Positions 43,708 to 52,256 are shown, counted from the stretch's first letter. The stretch: DNA of 64,000 bases from Streptomyces sp. ISL-12 (GCF_018614415.1 NZ_JAGGOO010000061.1:32756-96755); one strand, 5' to 3'. The notes: a model not told the origin generated them from the letters alone. Translations and numbers: made by a program.

Positions 43708-44482
43708 ACAGGGCCCTGGACCAGGCGTACCCGAGCACCACCAGCCCCAGCGACCAGCCCAGTGCCAGCACGGCGTTCGTGGTCCCGATGCCCGTGCCGG
43801 ACAGCAGTCCGCGCAGCGTCTCGATGACCGGCGTGAACGGCTGGTACTCGGCGAACCAGCGGAACCAGCCCGGCATCGCCTCCACCGGCACGAACGCGCT
43901 GCCCAGCATCGGCAGCAGCACCAGCGGCATGCCGATGTTGCCGGCGCCCTCGGCGTTGGGGCTGGCCAGGCCGATGCCGACCGCGATCCAGGTGACGGCC
44001 AGGCTGAACAGGGCCAGCAGCCCGGTCGCGGCCAGCCACTCCACGGGCGTCGCGCCGGACCGGAACCCGAGGGCGAACCCGAGGGCCAGCACCAGCACCA
44101 GGGCGCCCAGCGTCTGGATCACGCTGCCCAGGACATGGCCGGTCAGCACGGAGGAACGGGAGATCGCCATGGTGCGGAACCGGGCGATGATCCCCTCGGT
44201 CATGTCCATCGCCACGGACACGGCGATGCCCAGGGCGGTGCCGCCGACGGTCATCAGCAGGATGCCGGGGAGCAGGTAGGCGAGGTACTCGGCGCGGTCG
44301 GGGCCGCCGCCGTCGATGCCGGCGCTCATCACGTCCCCGAAGACGTAGACGAAGAGCAGGAGCAGCATGACCGGGGTGAGCAGGAGGTTCAGGGTGAGGG
44401 AGGGGTAGCGGCGGGCGTGCAGGAGGTTGCGCCGCAGCATGGTCAGGTTGTCGCGCAGGGCGTGGGTCGGGGGCGTGCTCAT
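43685..44482 (-). CDS. DrrB-like ABC transporter permease
   Basis: This 265-residue protein has six hydrophobic segments in the ABC-2 pattern, with the end-region FTPVIETLRGLLSG. ATG 44482 overlaps the ATPase stop as ATGA. With the ATPase it forms a two-gene exporter of the daunorubicin-resistance type, likely for a drug or secondary metabolite (inference). Confidence 0.92.
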   Translation of the reverse strand: MSTPPTHALRDNLTMLRRNLLHARRYPSLTLNLLLTPVMLLLLFVYVFGDVMSAGIDGGGPDRAEYLAYLLPGILLMTVGGTALGIAVSVAMDMTEGIIARFRTMAISRSSVLTGHVLGSVIQTLGALVLVLALGFALGFRSGATPVEWLAATGLLALFSLAVTWIAVGIGLASPNAEGAGNIGMPLVLLPMLGSAFVPVEAMPGWFRWFAEYQPFTPVIETLRGLLSGTGIGTTNAVLALGWSLGLVVLGYAWSRALFTREPRR

Positions 44483-45459
44483 CGGACGGTCTCCTCGGTC
44501 TTGGCGGGTGCGGCGTTGCCGGTCAGGGCGAAGAACACGTCGTCCAGGTCAGGGGTGTGCACGGACAGCTCGTCGGCCTCGATCCCGGCCGCGTCCAGCC
44601 AGTCGAGGACCGCGCGCAGCTCGCGCTGACTGCCGTCGCTGGGGATGTGCAGGGTGAGGGCCTGGTCGTCCCGCGTCGTCTCGCGCAGCGCCTCCGCGGC
44701 CCGCCCGTACGCCACCGGGTCGGCGAAACGCAGCCGCACATGCCCGCCCGGCACCAGCCGCTTCAGCTCCTCCGCGCTGCCCTCGGCGACGAACCGGCCG
44801 CCGTCCAGGACGGCGATCCGGTCGGCGAGCTGATCGGCCTCCTCCAGGTACTGCGTGGTGAGGAAGACGGTGACCCCGTCGGAGACCAGCTCCCGGATGA
44901 TCCCCCACATGGTGTGCCGGGAGCGGGGGTCGAGCCCGGTCGTCGGCTCGTCCAGGAAGATGATCCGCGGGCCGCCGACCAGCGTCATGGCGATGTCCAG
45001 CCGCCGCTTCATGCCGCCCGAGTAGGTCGAGGCCGGCTTCTTCGCCGCGTCGACCAGGTCGAACCGCTCCAGCAGCTCGGCGGTGACCCGTCGCCCCTCC
45101 TCCTTGGACAGATGGTGCAGGTCGGCCATGAGCAGCATGTTCTCCTCCCCGGTGATCAGCCCGTCCACGGCGGAGAACTGCCCGGTGACCCCGATCGCGG
45201 CCCGCACCGCCTGCCCCTCGGCGACCAGGTCGTGCCCGGCGATCCGCGCGTGTCCGGCGTCGGCGGAGATCAGCGTGGAGAGGATGTTGACCACCGTGGT
45301 CTTGCCGGCGCCGTTCGGCCCGAGCAGGGCGAACACCGAGCCGGCGGGGACCTGGAGATCGATGCCGTCGAGAACGGTCTTGTCGCCGTAGCTCTTGCGC
45401 AGTCCGGCGGCGGAGATGGCGGGCTCGTGGTGCCCGGTGGCACGGTCTGTCGTCGTCAT
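44479..45459 (-). CDS. DrrA-like ABC transporter ATP-binding protein
   Basis: The 326-residue ATPase has Walker A GPNGAGKTT, the Q-loop in GVTGQFSAVD, signature YSGGMKRRLDIA, Walker B IIFLDEPTTGLD and TTQYLEEAD. Its C-terminal extension, HTPDLDDVFFALTG, is typical of drug exporters. It precedes the permease and is coupled to it. The 88-bp region upstream ends in a very strong hairpin terminator. Confidence 0.95.
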   Translation of the reverse strand: MTTTDRATGHHEPAISAAGLRKSYGDKTVLDGIDLQVPAGSVFALLGPNGAGKTTVVNILSTLISADAGHARIAGHDLVAEGQAVRAAIGVTGQFSAVDGLITGEENMLLMADLHHLSKEEGRRVTAELLERFDLVDAAKKPASTYSGGMKRRLDIAMTLVGGPRIIFLDEPTTGLDPRSRHTMWGIIRELVSDGVTVFLTTQYLEEADQLADRIAVLDGGRFVAEGSAEELKRLVPGGHVRLRFADPVAYGRAAEALRETTRDDQALTLHIPSDGSQRELRAVLDWLDAAGIEADELSVHTPDLDDVFFALTGNAAPAKTEETVR

Positions 45460-45546
45460 GCGAAGAGCGTGCGGGCGCGCCGGTTCAGAAGGGCTTCCGC
45501 CTGGTTTCAGCCGGACCGGCGACCGCGCGCGGCGCTGAAACCGTCT

Positions 45547-45593
45547 CCGAAAAACGGATGACACTTCGGGCCGAAGTGTCATCCGTTTTTCGG
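45547..45593. terminator. bidirectional intrinsic terminator with A/T runs on both flanks
   Basis: Two 23-bp arms, exact reverse complements, flank a single G. The outer parts are GAAAAAC on the left and GTTTTTC on the right, so the hairpin can end transcription with U-runs in either direction. It separates the ABC ATPase gene from the gene ending at 45606. Confidence 0.93.
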
Positions 45594-45605
45594 GGGAGGT
45601 GTGAC

Positions 45606-46037
45606 TCAGGCCGTACGTCCCAGCTCGCACCAGACGTACTTCCCCCGACCACCCTCCCCGACCAGCGGCTGCCAGCCCCACCCGTCGGCACACGCCCGCA
45701 CCAGCGCCAGTCCCCTCCCGTCCTCCGCGTACAGGGTCAGGTCGAAGGGGTCCGACGGCTCCGGCGGCGACGGGTCCGCGTCCCACGCGCCGATCCGGAG
45801 GACTCCGCTCCCCGACCAGCCGACCCTCAGCGCCGCCGGCCCCTCGGTGTGCCGTACGGCATTGGAGACCAGCTCCGCCGCGAGCAGCTCCGCCGTGTCG
45901 ACGAGGCCGATCAGTCCGTGCATCGTGAGGATCAGCCGGAGAGTGCGGCGGCAGACGGTGACGGCACGCGGATCGTGCGGGATGTGGAGGGAGTACTCCC
46001 AGGGTTCGCACGGGGAGCCGGGTTCGGTTTCGGACAT
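45606..46037 (-). CDS. ATP-binding (anti-sigma/HATPase) regulator, WhiJ-cluster type
   Basis: This 143-residue GHKL-fold protein has LLAAELVSNAVRHTEGPAAL (the N-box), WDADPSPPEP and a G-box EDGRGLALVRACAD. It resembles the small RsbW/AbaA-like ATPases found beside XRE-DUF397 pairs in Streptomyces. ATG 46037 has GGAGGAACCCGC. It diverges from the XRE gene through an 18-bp palindrome. Targets are unknown. Confidence 0.9.
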   Translation of the reverse strand: MSETEPGSPCEPWEYSLHIPHDPRAVTVCRRTLRLILTMHGLIGLVDTAELLAAELVSNAVRHTEGPAALRVGWSGSGVLRIGAWDADPSPPEPSDPFDLTLYAEDGRGLALVRACADGWGWQPLVGEGGRGKYVWCELGRTA

Positions 46038-46103
46038 GCGGGTTCCTCCGTCGGTGAAGAGGCGGATCGAAAGCACAGGGTGCTCATCACGTCACCGACG
46101 GTA

Positions 46104-46121
46104 GGACCTAAATTTAGGTCC
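46104..46121. promoter_or_regulatory. perfect 18-bp palindrome in the XRE/ATPase divergent region
   Basis: GGACCTAAATTTAGGTCC lies between the divergent starts at 46037 and 46193. It has an AT-rich core and GC ends. The adjacent XRE protein is the likely binder. Confidence 0.8.
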
Positions 46122-46192
46122 GAGCAAGCTGTTGCCGTAATCTTGCCCTCGAACGAGTCACCTCGGCTTGGCCGTTGGCGCGAGGAGAGCAC

Positions 46193-47044
46193 ATGGGACG
46201 TCGTCAAGAGCCGACCGCGCGTCAGGTGCGCCTGGGCCTCGAACTGCGGAAGATGCGCGAGGCGGCAGGGCTGAAGGCGACTGAGGCGGCGAGACTGCTC
46301 GGCGTCAGCTCGGTGCAGATGAGTCAGATCGAGTCCGCGATCTCAGGAGTCAGTGAGGCCCGCGTCCGCCGCCTCGCCGGCCACTACTCCTGCGCCGACG
46401 AGCAGTTGGTCTCCGCCCTGGTCGCCATGGCGACGGACAGGACGCGCGGCTGGTGGGACGAGTACCGAGGCGACTTGCCCACGCAGTTTCTGGACCTGTC
46501 CGAGCTTGAGCACCACGCCCGCTACCGGTGGGACGTGGAGTTCCTGCACGTCCCCGGTCTTCTGCAGACCGAGGACTACGCCCGAGCTCTGTTCTCCTTC
46601 GTGAACCCGGAATTCCCGGAGAGCGAGGTGGAGCGCTGGGTGGAGCACCGGATGAGGCGCAGGGTCATCATCGAGCGGTCTCGTCCGACCCCGTACAAGG
46701 CCGTGATCCACGAAGGGGCGCTGCGCATCCGGGTCGGTGACCGACGAGCGGCACAGCTCCAGCTGGCCCGCGTCCTGGAGCTGTCGGAGGCCGATCACGT
46801 GACCGTGCGGGTGATCCCGTTCGATCTGGACGGCTTCCGCGGGGCCGGCAGCGCCATGGTCTACGCGGGCGGAGCGGTGCCCGAGCTGGACACCGTGGTC
46901 CGCGACGGACCCAACGGCCCGGTCTACTTCGACGCCGAGGCTCAACTCCACCGGTACCGAACACTGTTTCGTAGAGTTGAGGCCATGTCGCTCGACCCCG
47001 AGCGCTCGCGTGAGTTCATCCGCAGGCTGGCGAAGGAGCTGTGA
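46193..47044 (+). CDS. XRE family regulator with DUF5753
   Basis: The 283-residue protein has an N-terminal helix-turn-helix (KMREAAGLKATEAARLLGVS, then MSQIESAISGVSEARV). The DUF5753 domain shows WDVEFLHVPGLLQTEDYARA, RVIIERSRPTPYKAVI and VRVIPFDLDGF. It is WhiJ-like. ATG 46193 follows CGAGGAGAGC. DUF397 is encoded next, and such pairs regulate development or secondary metabolism in known cases. Confidence 0.95.
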   Translation: MGRRQEPTARQVRLGLELRKMREAAGLKATEAARLLGVSSVQMSQIESAISGVSEARVRRLAGHYSCADEQLVSALVAMATDRTRGWWDEYRGDLPTQFLDLSELEHHARYRWDVEFLHVPGLLQTEDYARALFSFVNPEFPESEVERWVEHRMRRRVIIERSRPTPYKAVIHEGALRIRVGDRRAAQLQLARVLELSEADHVTVRVIPFDLDGFRGAGSAMVYAGGAVPELDTVVRDGPNGPVYFDAEAQLHRYRTLFRRVEAMSLDPERSREFIRRLAKEL

Positions 47045-47048
47045 GGGC

Positions 47049-47234
47049 ATGACGGTCCCTGATGTCTGGCAGAAGTCGTCCTACTCCGGAGGCGGTCAGG
47101 GCGACGCCTGCGTGGAAGTCGCCCGCCGCCCCGCCCGCATATCCGTCCGTGACTCGAAGGTCCCCGACCGAGGCGTTCTCACCTTCCCGGGCCCCGCGTT
47201 CGCCGCCTTCATCGACGCGTTGAAGAAGAACTGA
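47049..47234 (+). CDS. DUF397 protein
   Basis: The 61-residue protein matches DUF397 over its whole length: WQKSSYSGGGQGDACVEVAR, then VRDSKVPDRGVLTFPGPAF and FIDALKK. It lies 4 bp after the XRE stop with the weak ribosome site GAGGGC. It is the partner of the XRE-DUF5753 regulator, in a toxin-antitoxin-like or co-regulator arrangement. Confidence 0.95.
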   Translation: MTVPDVWQKSSYSGGGQGDACVEVARRPARISVRDSKVPDRGVLTFPGPAFAAFIDALKKN

Positions 47235-47246
47235 ACCGCCCGCCGG

Positions 47247-48272
47247 TCACCCCACCGGCTCCGCCGCCGGGCCCACCAGTTCCGTCAGCACGTCCTCCAT
47301 CGTCACGAAGCCGAGGACCGTGCCCGTCTCCCCCGTCACCGCCGCCAGGTGGCTGCCGGTGGCGCGCAGGGCGGTGAGGGTGTCGTCCAGCGGGGTGTCG
47401 ATGCGGACGCGGGTGACCGGGTGCAGTGCCGTGCGCGGGAACGGGCGGTCGCGGTCGGTCAGGCCCAGGGTGTCCTTGATGTGGAGGTAGCCGAGCAGCG
47501 TGCCGCTGGGGCCGCTGACCGGGAAGCGGGAGTAGCCCGCCTCGGCGGCCAGCCGCTCCAGCTCGGCCGGGGTGACGGTGTGGGTGACGGTACGCATCTG
47601 CTGCGGCGGGACGAGGATCTCGCCGACCGGGCGGGTGCCCAGTTCCAGCGCGTCGCGCAGCCGTTCGCCGTCGGCCGGGGCGAGCAGCCCGGCCTCGCTG
47701 GCGTCGTCCACCATGCGGGCCAGCTGGTCGTCGGTGAAGACGGCCTCGACCTCGTCCTTCGGCTCGACCTTGAGCAGCTTCAGCAGGGTGTTGGCGAAGG
47801 CGTTGATGCCGAAGATCACCGGCTTGAGCGCCCGGGTGAGGGCGACCAGCGGCGGGCCGAGGACCATCGCGGTGGCGGCCGGGGCGGCCAGCGCGATGTT
47901 CTTCGGGATCATCTCGCCGATCAGCATGTGCGCGTACGTGGCGAGCGTCAGGGCGATCGCGAAGGCGATGGGGTGGACCAGCGCGTGCGGGACGTGCACC
48001 GCCTCGAAGGCGGGCTCCAGCAGGTGCGCGATGGCCGGTTCGGCGACCGCGCCCAGCACCAGCGAGGAGACGGTGATGCCGAGCTGGGCCGTGGCCAGCA
48101 GCGCGGAGATGTGCTCCAGGCCCCACAGCGTCATCCGGGCCCGCTTGTCGCCCTCCTGGGCACGCGGCTCGATCTGGCTGCGCCGCACGGAGATCAGGGC
48201 GAACTCGCCGCCCACGAAGAACGCGTTGGTCACCAGCGTCAGGGCGCCGATGAGCAGCTGGACGACGGTCAT
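47247..48272 (-). CDS. CNNM/CorC-like hemolysin family protein
   Basis: The 341-residue membrane protein has an N-terminal DUF21 domain (LLIGALTLVTNAFFVGGEFA, LLATAQLGITVSSLVLGA, HMLIGEMIPKNIAL) and a CBS pair (SGTLLGYLHIKDTLG, TVLGFVTMEDVLTELVG). The family is linked to divalent-cation, especially magnesium, efflux. ATG 48272 overlaps the previous gene stop as ATGA. It lacks the CorC_HlyC C-terminal domain seen in its neighbour. Confidence 0.93.
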   Translation of the reverse strand: MTVVQLLIGALTLVTNAFFVGGEFALISVRRSQIEPRAQEGDKRARMTLWGLEHISALLATAQLGITVSSLVLGAVAEPAIAHLLEPAFEAVHVPHALVHPIAFAIALTLATYAHMLIGEMIPKNIALAAPAATAMVLGPPLVALTRALKPVIFGINAFANTLLKLLKVEPKDEVEAVFTDDQLARMVDDASEAGLLAPADGERLRDALELGTRPVGEILVPPQQMRTVTHTVTPAELERLAAEAGYSRFPVSGPSGTLLGYLHIKDTLGLTDRDRPFPRTALHPVTRVRIDTPLDDTLTALRATGSHLAAVTGETGTVLGFVTMEDVLTELVGPAAEPVG

Positions 48273-49669
48273 CGGACGGCCTCCGTACGGTCCTGGCGGT
48301 CCTGGCGGTCCTGCCGCTGCTCTTGCCGCTGATCCTGGCGCTGTTCCTGGCGCCGCTCCTGGCGCTGTTCCTGCGCGGGTACGGCCGGCGGCGCGGTGAT
48401 GCGCAGCCGGTCGGCGCGGTGGTGGTCGACGCCGAGGACGTCCAGCCGCCAGCCGTCCAGCTCCACGGCGTCGCCCTTGGCGGGGATGCGCGTGAGATGC
48501 GTGGCGACCAGTCCGGCCAGGGTCTCGTAGGGACCCTCCGGCGCGGTCAGGCCGATCGTGGCGAGCTGGTCGATGCGGACCGAGCCGTCCGCCTCCCACG
48601 CGCCCTCGCCGGCGGGCTGGAGGTCGGGGGCCTCGACGGGGTCGTGCTCGTCGCGGACCTCGCCGACGACCTCCTCGACGATGTCCTCCACCGTGGCCAC
48701 GCCCGCCGTGCCGCCGTACTCGTCGATGACGACGGCCATGGTGCGGGCGGCGCGCATGCGCTCCAGCAGCCGGTCGGCGGGCAGGCTGTCGGGGACCTGG
48801 AGCGGGGCGGTGGCCAGGTCGGTGACCGGGGTGGCCGCCCGCTGCTCCGGCTCCAGGGCCAGTACGTCACGGATGTGGACGGTGCCGATGACCTCGTCCA
48901 GGCTGTCGCGGTAGACCGGGAAGCGGGACAGGCCGGTGGCGTGGGACAGGTTGGCGGCGTCCGCGGCGGTGGCGTGCGCCTCCAGGGCCTTGACGTCCAC
49001 GCGGGGCGTCATCACGTTCTCCGCGGTCAGCTCGCTCAGGTGCAGGGTGCGCACGAACAGCTCGGCCGAGTCGGCCTCCAGGGCGCCCTCCGCGGCCGAG
49101 TGCCGGGCCAGGGCGACCAGTTCCTCGGGGCTGCGGGCGGAGGCCAGCTCCTCGGCGGGCTCCAGGCCGAAGCGGCGTACGAAGCGGTTCGCGGTGTTGT
49201 TCAGGTGGCTGATGAACGGGCCGAAGGCGGCCGTGAAGCCGCGCTGCGGCGTGGCCACCACCTTGGCCACGGCCAGCGGCCGGGAGATCGCCCAGTTCTT
49301 GGGGACCAGCTCGCCGACGACCATCAGCACGACCGTGGAGACGGCCACGCCGAGCACGGTCGCCACGGTGGACGCTGCGCCGCCCAGGCCGATCGCCTCC
49401 AGCGGGCCGCGCAGCAGCGCGGCGAGCGACGGCTCGGCGAGCATGCCGATGACCAGGGAGGTGACGGTGATGCCGAGCTGGGCGCCGGAGAGCTGGAGGG
49501 TCAGGCGGCGTACGGCCTTCAGGGCGCCGTCGGCGCCGCGCTCGCCGTTCTCGGCGGCGCGCTCCAGGTCACCGCGCTCGACGGTGGTGAGGGAGAACTC
49601 GGCCGCGACGAAGACGGCGCAGAGCAGGGTGAGGAGAACGGCCAGCAGGAGCAGCAGGACCTCGGTCAC
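48269..49669 (-). CDS. CNNM/CorC-like hemolysin family protein with repeat tail
   Basis: This 466-residue protein has DUF21 (FVAAEFSLTTVERGDLERAA, LGITVTSLVIGMLAEPS, VVGELVPKNWAISRP), two CBS domains (ENVMTPRVDVKALE, DEYGGTAGVATVEDIVEEVV) and a CorC_HlyC domain. It ends in a Gln/Arg/Glu/Asp repeat tail made of QEQRQ and RQDRQD units. GTG 49669 is used. The two genes are translationally coupled and may form a hetero-oligomer. Confidence 0.93.
   Translation of the reverse strand: MTEVLLLLLAVLLTLLCAVFVAAEFSLTTVERGDLERAAENGERGADGALKAVRRLTLQLSGAQLGITVTSLVIGMLAEPSLAALLRGPLEAIGLGGAASTVATVLGVAVSTVVLMVVGELVPKNWAISRPLAVAKVVATPQRGFTAAFGPFISHLNNTANRFVRRFGLEPAEELASARSPEELVALARHSAAEGALEADSAELFVRTLHLSELTAENVMTPRVDVKALEAHATAADAANLSHATGLSRFPVYRDSLDEVIGTVHIRDVLALEPEQRAATPVTDLATAPLQVPDSLPADRLLERMRAARTMAVVIDEYGGTAGVATVEDIVEEVVGEVRDEHDPVEAPDLQPAGEGAWEADGSVRIDQLATIGLTAPEGPYETLAGLVATHLTRIPAKGDAVELDGWRLDVLGVDHHRADRLRITAPPAVPAQEQRQERRQEQRQDQRQEQRQDRQDRQDRTEAVR
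48291..48372 (-). repeat. 9-12-bp repeats in the hemolysin tail
   Basis: TCCTGGCGG, repeated, and TCCTGGCGCTGT/TCTTGCCGCTGA units encode the RQDRQD and QEQRQ tail and end just before the stop codon and the next start. Confidence 0.85.
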
Positions 49670-49826
49670 CGCGCCACCCCCGCTCCCATGAGGTCCGCGG
49701 TGCTGTCACCGGGAGTATGGCTACGGCCGGTACTGGGAGGTTCCATTACGGAACGGGGCTCCTTTTACAGGTATTGGGGGGATGGTCGTGACCCATGGTA
49801 AAGGACGGGCAAAGCCTGGCGAGGCT

Positions 49827-49840
49827 CTACTCGACTGTAG
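49827..49840. promoter_or_regulatory. CTACTCGACTGTAG element before TerB
   Basis: This is the core of the 18-bp inverted repeat CTCTACTCGACTGTAGAG, 91 bp before the TerB start. It matches CTAC-N3-ACTGTAG as do 27017 and 49889. Confidence 0.6.
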
Positions 49841-49888
49841 AGAACGGTCCGGTGGGCCCGCTTGTTCCCCGGCATTCCCTGGTAGCTT

Positions 49889-49902
49889 CTACATCACTGT
49901 AG
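49889..49902. promoter_or_regulatory. CTACATCACTGTAG element before TerB
   Basis: This is the core of TCTACATCACTGTAGA, 29 bp before the TerB start, overlapping the likely ribosome-site region. It is the second copy in a 76-bp stretch. Confidence 0.6.
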
Positions 49903-49917
49903 AGGAATGGAGTGCTC

Positions 49918-50373
49918 ATGGCCCTGTGGGACCGCCTCAAGGAGTCGGCGTCGCAGATGCAGACCCAGCTCGTGGCGAAGAAGAACGACCTGAAGAGCGG
50001 CGCCTTCCGCGACGCGAGCATGGCCATGTGCGCCTTGGTCGCGGCGGCCGACAGTACCGTCGACCCGGCCGAGCGGCAGCGGGTGGCCCAGCTCATCGCC
50101 ACCAACGACGTGCTCCAGAACTTCCCCGCCGACGACCTGCGCCGACGCTTCGAGCAGAACCTGGACAAGTTGACGGCCGACTTCGCGTTCGGCAAGGTCA
50201 GCGTGTTGCAGGAGATCGCCAAGGCGAAGAAGAAGCCCGCCGAGGCCCGCGCGGTGGTCCAGATCGGCATCGTCATCGGCGGCGCCGACGGGGACTTCGA
50301 CAAGGACGAGCAGGCGGTGGTGCGGGAGGCGTGCTACGCCCTCGACCTGCCGCCGCACGAGTTCGATCTCTGA
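49918..50373 (+). CDS. TerB-like tellurite resistance family protein
   Basis: This 151-residue helical protein has the TerB pattern MALWDRLKESASQMQTQLVA, MAMCALVAAADSTVDPAERQ and IGGADGDFDKDEQAVVREAC, with acidic residues that could bind metal. It is soluble and cytoplasmic. ATG 49918 follows GAGGAATGGAG. The two CTAC-N3-ACTGTAG elements upstream suggest strong repression or activation. TerB-type genes respond to metal or cell-envelope stress in other bacteria. Confidence 0.9.
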   Translation: MALWDRLKESASQMQTQLVAKKNDLKSGAFRDASMAMCALVAAADSTVDPAERQRVAQLIATNDVLQNFPADDLRRRFEQNLDKLTADFAFGKVSVLQEIAKAKKKPAEARAVVQIGIVIGGADGDFDKDEQAVVREACYALDLPPHEFDL

Positions 50374-50402
50374 CCGGCCGGACCCAGGAAACAGGGGGCG
50401 CA

Positions 50403-50618
50403 GTGTTCGGACTGAGCGAACTGGCGATCATCCTCATCGTCGTCGCCGTCGTCGTGGGCGTGAAGAAGCTGCCGGAACTGACCCGCTCGGCGGGCAAGTC
50501 CGCGCGCATCCTCAAGGCCGAGGCGCGGGCGATGAAGGAGAGCGGGCCGCCGGGTGAACCGAAGGTGATCCGGGGCGAGGCGATCCGCAAGGACGCGCCG
50601 GGGAACGGCGGGGGCTGA
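50403..50618 (+). CDS. TatA/TatE-like twin-arginine translocase subunit
   Basis: This 71-residue protein starts VFGLSELAIILIVVAVVVGV, followed by the basic KKLPELTRSAGKSARILKAE amphipathic helix, the hallmark of TatA/E. It begins with GTG 50403 behind CAGGAAACAGG and lies 29 bp after TerB, so both are probably one operon. It is shorter than the housekeeping TatA and is likely a paralogue. Confidence 0.9.
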   Translation: MFGLSELAIILIVVAVVVGVKKLPELTRSAGKSARILKAEARAMKESGPPGEPKVIRGEAIRKDAPGNGGG

Positions 50619-50633
50619 CGAAGGAGCGCCCCC

Positions 50634-52256
50634 TTACCCGTCGTTGTCCCGCCACCGCCCCCCGGCCGGGGCCGCGTCGAACCGGGTGGCCGAGGAGCCG
50701 TTGCCGCCGAAGTCGTTGCCACAGACCCGGCCGCCCGCCCAGACCGCGTCCTCGGTGATCCACAGGGCGTGCGTCTGGGTGCGCGGGTGTCCGTCGTCGC
50801 GGACGCGGTTGCCGTGTACGCAGGGATGGGCGACGGGCGCGGCGACGGTGAGGCCGGCCCGGGGAGCGGGGGCTTCGGGAAGCTCGTAGGCGGAGCCGTC
50901 GGCGGGGGTGCCGTCGGGCCAGGCGGTGGGCGCGCCCGGCCGGGCGGGGGCGAGGGTCAGCTCCGTCGCGGTGTTGCCCGTGACGAGGGCGGCGGTGCTC
51001 CCCACCGTGACCCGCTTCCCCAGGTGGCCGTCCGGCGGCCAGTCGGCGCCGTCGTCGGTCAGGGACAGCGGCCCGTACCGCACGCCCGCGCCGGCTCCGG
51101 ACGCCGCCGGGGCGGCCCGGCGGCCGTTGTCGCGGACGCGGTTGCCGAGGAAGGCCGGTTCGCGCAGCGCGGCGTCGACGCGGACGCCGTCCAGGCCGTT
51201 GCCGCGGATCTCGTTCGACTCCAGCACGATGTCGGTGGCGGGCTCCTGGTCGCCGCCGGCCAGGTTGTGCTGCCAGTACCCGTACCGCCCGTTGCCGCTG
51301 ATCCGGTTGGAGCGGAACGCGTACGGCCCCGGGGTGTTGCCCAGCGCGACACCGTCCTGGACGTTGCCGTCGACGACACACCCGGTGACGATGCCGCCCC
51401 GCCCGCCGACGCTCGTCGTCCCCTGCGCGGACACGTCGAACCCGGCGACGTGGTTGCCGACCATCACGCACCCGGTGACCAGCAGCCCGTCGGCGCCCCA
51501 GTCGGAGATGCCGTAGCGGTTGTCCTCGGTGTGGCAGGCGGTGACGCGGATGCCGCGGGGCGGGGTCCAGTGGTCCTGCTGGAGTTCGAAGAAGATCCCG
51601 TTGGTGCCGTTGCCGGTGGCGGTGCAGTCGGTCACGGCGAGCCGCTCGACCGGCCCCCACCCCCCGATGCCGATCCCGATCCCGGCGCCGCCCATCCCCT
51701 CCCCCGGGTCCTGCCGCCCGCACCGCTCGACGAGGAGCCCCTCGACGACGGTGTCCTGGAGGAAGTCGCAGCCGAATCCGGTGGCGGCGGTGTCGTGGAT
51801 GTACAGGTCGCTGAAGCGCGCCCGCCGCACGTACTGGAGCCCGAGCCCCTTGGCGAGCACCTCGTACTCCTCCGTGCGCACCCCCGACCCGTCGATCTCG
51901 AAGTGGGCGAAGGTGAGGTCGGCGAGGTGGTTGCCGGGACCGGCGCCGTGCTGGGCGGCGGTGAACCAGGCCAGCGGCACCGGCGTCGTCGGCGCCCCGG
52001 GATTGCGCAGCACGAAACAGGTGGCCCCGCGCCCCGCCCCCACCAGCGAGACACCGCTGCGCCACACCACCGCCCGGTCCTGGACGACGTACCGCCCGGC
52101 GGGGACGTACACGGTGCGCGGCCGTCCGTCGGCGGCGACGGCGTCACCGAGCGTGTCCACGAGCTGCCGCAACGCCGGCCCGTCGTCGGCCGAGCCGTCT
52201 CCGACGAGGCCGTACGCGCGGGCGTCGGCCGTGAGCGGCACAGTCAGGACACTCAT
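50634..52256 (-). CDS. right-handed parallel beta-helix repeat protein
   Basis: The 540-residue protein begins with the pectate-lyase-like opening ARAYGLVGDGSADDGPALRQ and then has many beta-helix turns with N-x-x-x-x-N-G type loops (GIRVTACHTEDNRYGISD, RISGNGRYGYWQHN, NRVRDNGRR). It lacks an obvious signal peptide. Family members are polysaccharide lyases, epimerases or phage tail-spike-like fibres, so the activity is unknown. ATG 52256 has GGAAGGAGAGACC. Confidence 0.88.
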   Translation of the reverse strand: MSVLTVPLTADARAYGLVGDGSADDGPALRQLVDTLGDAVAADGRPRTVYVPAGRYVVQDRAVVWRSGVSLVGAGRGATCFVLRNPGAPTTPVPLAWFTAAQHGAGPGNHLADLTFAHFEIDGSGVRTEEYEVLAKGLGLQYVRRARFSDLYIHDTAATGFGCDFLQDTVVEGLLVERCGRQDPGEGMGGAGIGIGIGGWGPVERLAVTDCTATGNGTNGIFFELQQDHWTPPRGIRVTACHTEDNRYGISDWGADGLLVTGCVMVGNHVAGFDVSAQGTTSVGGRGGIVTGCVVDGNVQDGVALGNTPGPYAFRSNRISGNGRYGYWQHNLAGGDQEPATDIVLESNEIRGNGLDGVRVDAALREPAFLGNRVRDNGRRAAPAASGAGAGVRYGPLSLTDDGADWPPDGHLGKRVTVGSTAALVTGNTATELTLAPARPGAPTAWPDGTPADGSAYELPEAPAPRAGLTVAAPVAHPCVHGNRVRDDGHPRTQTHALWITEDAVWAGGRVCGNDFGGNGSSATRFDAAPAGGRWRDNDG

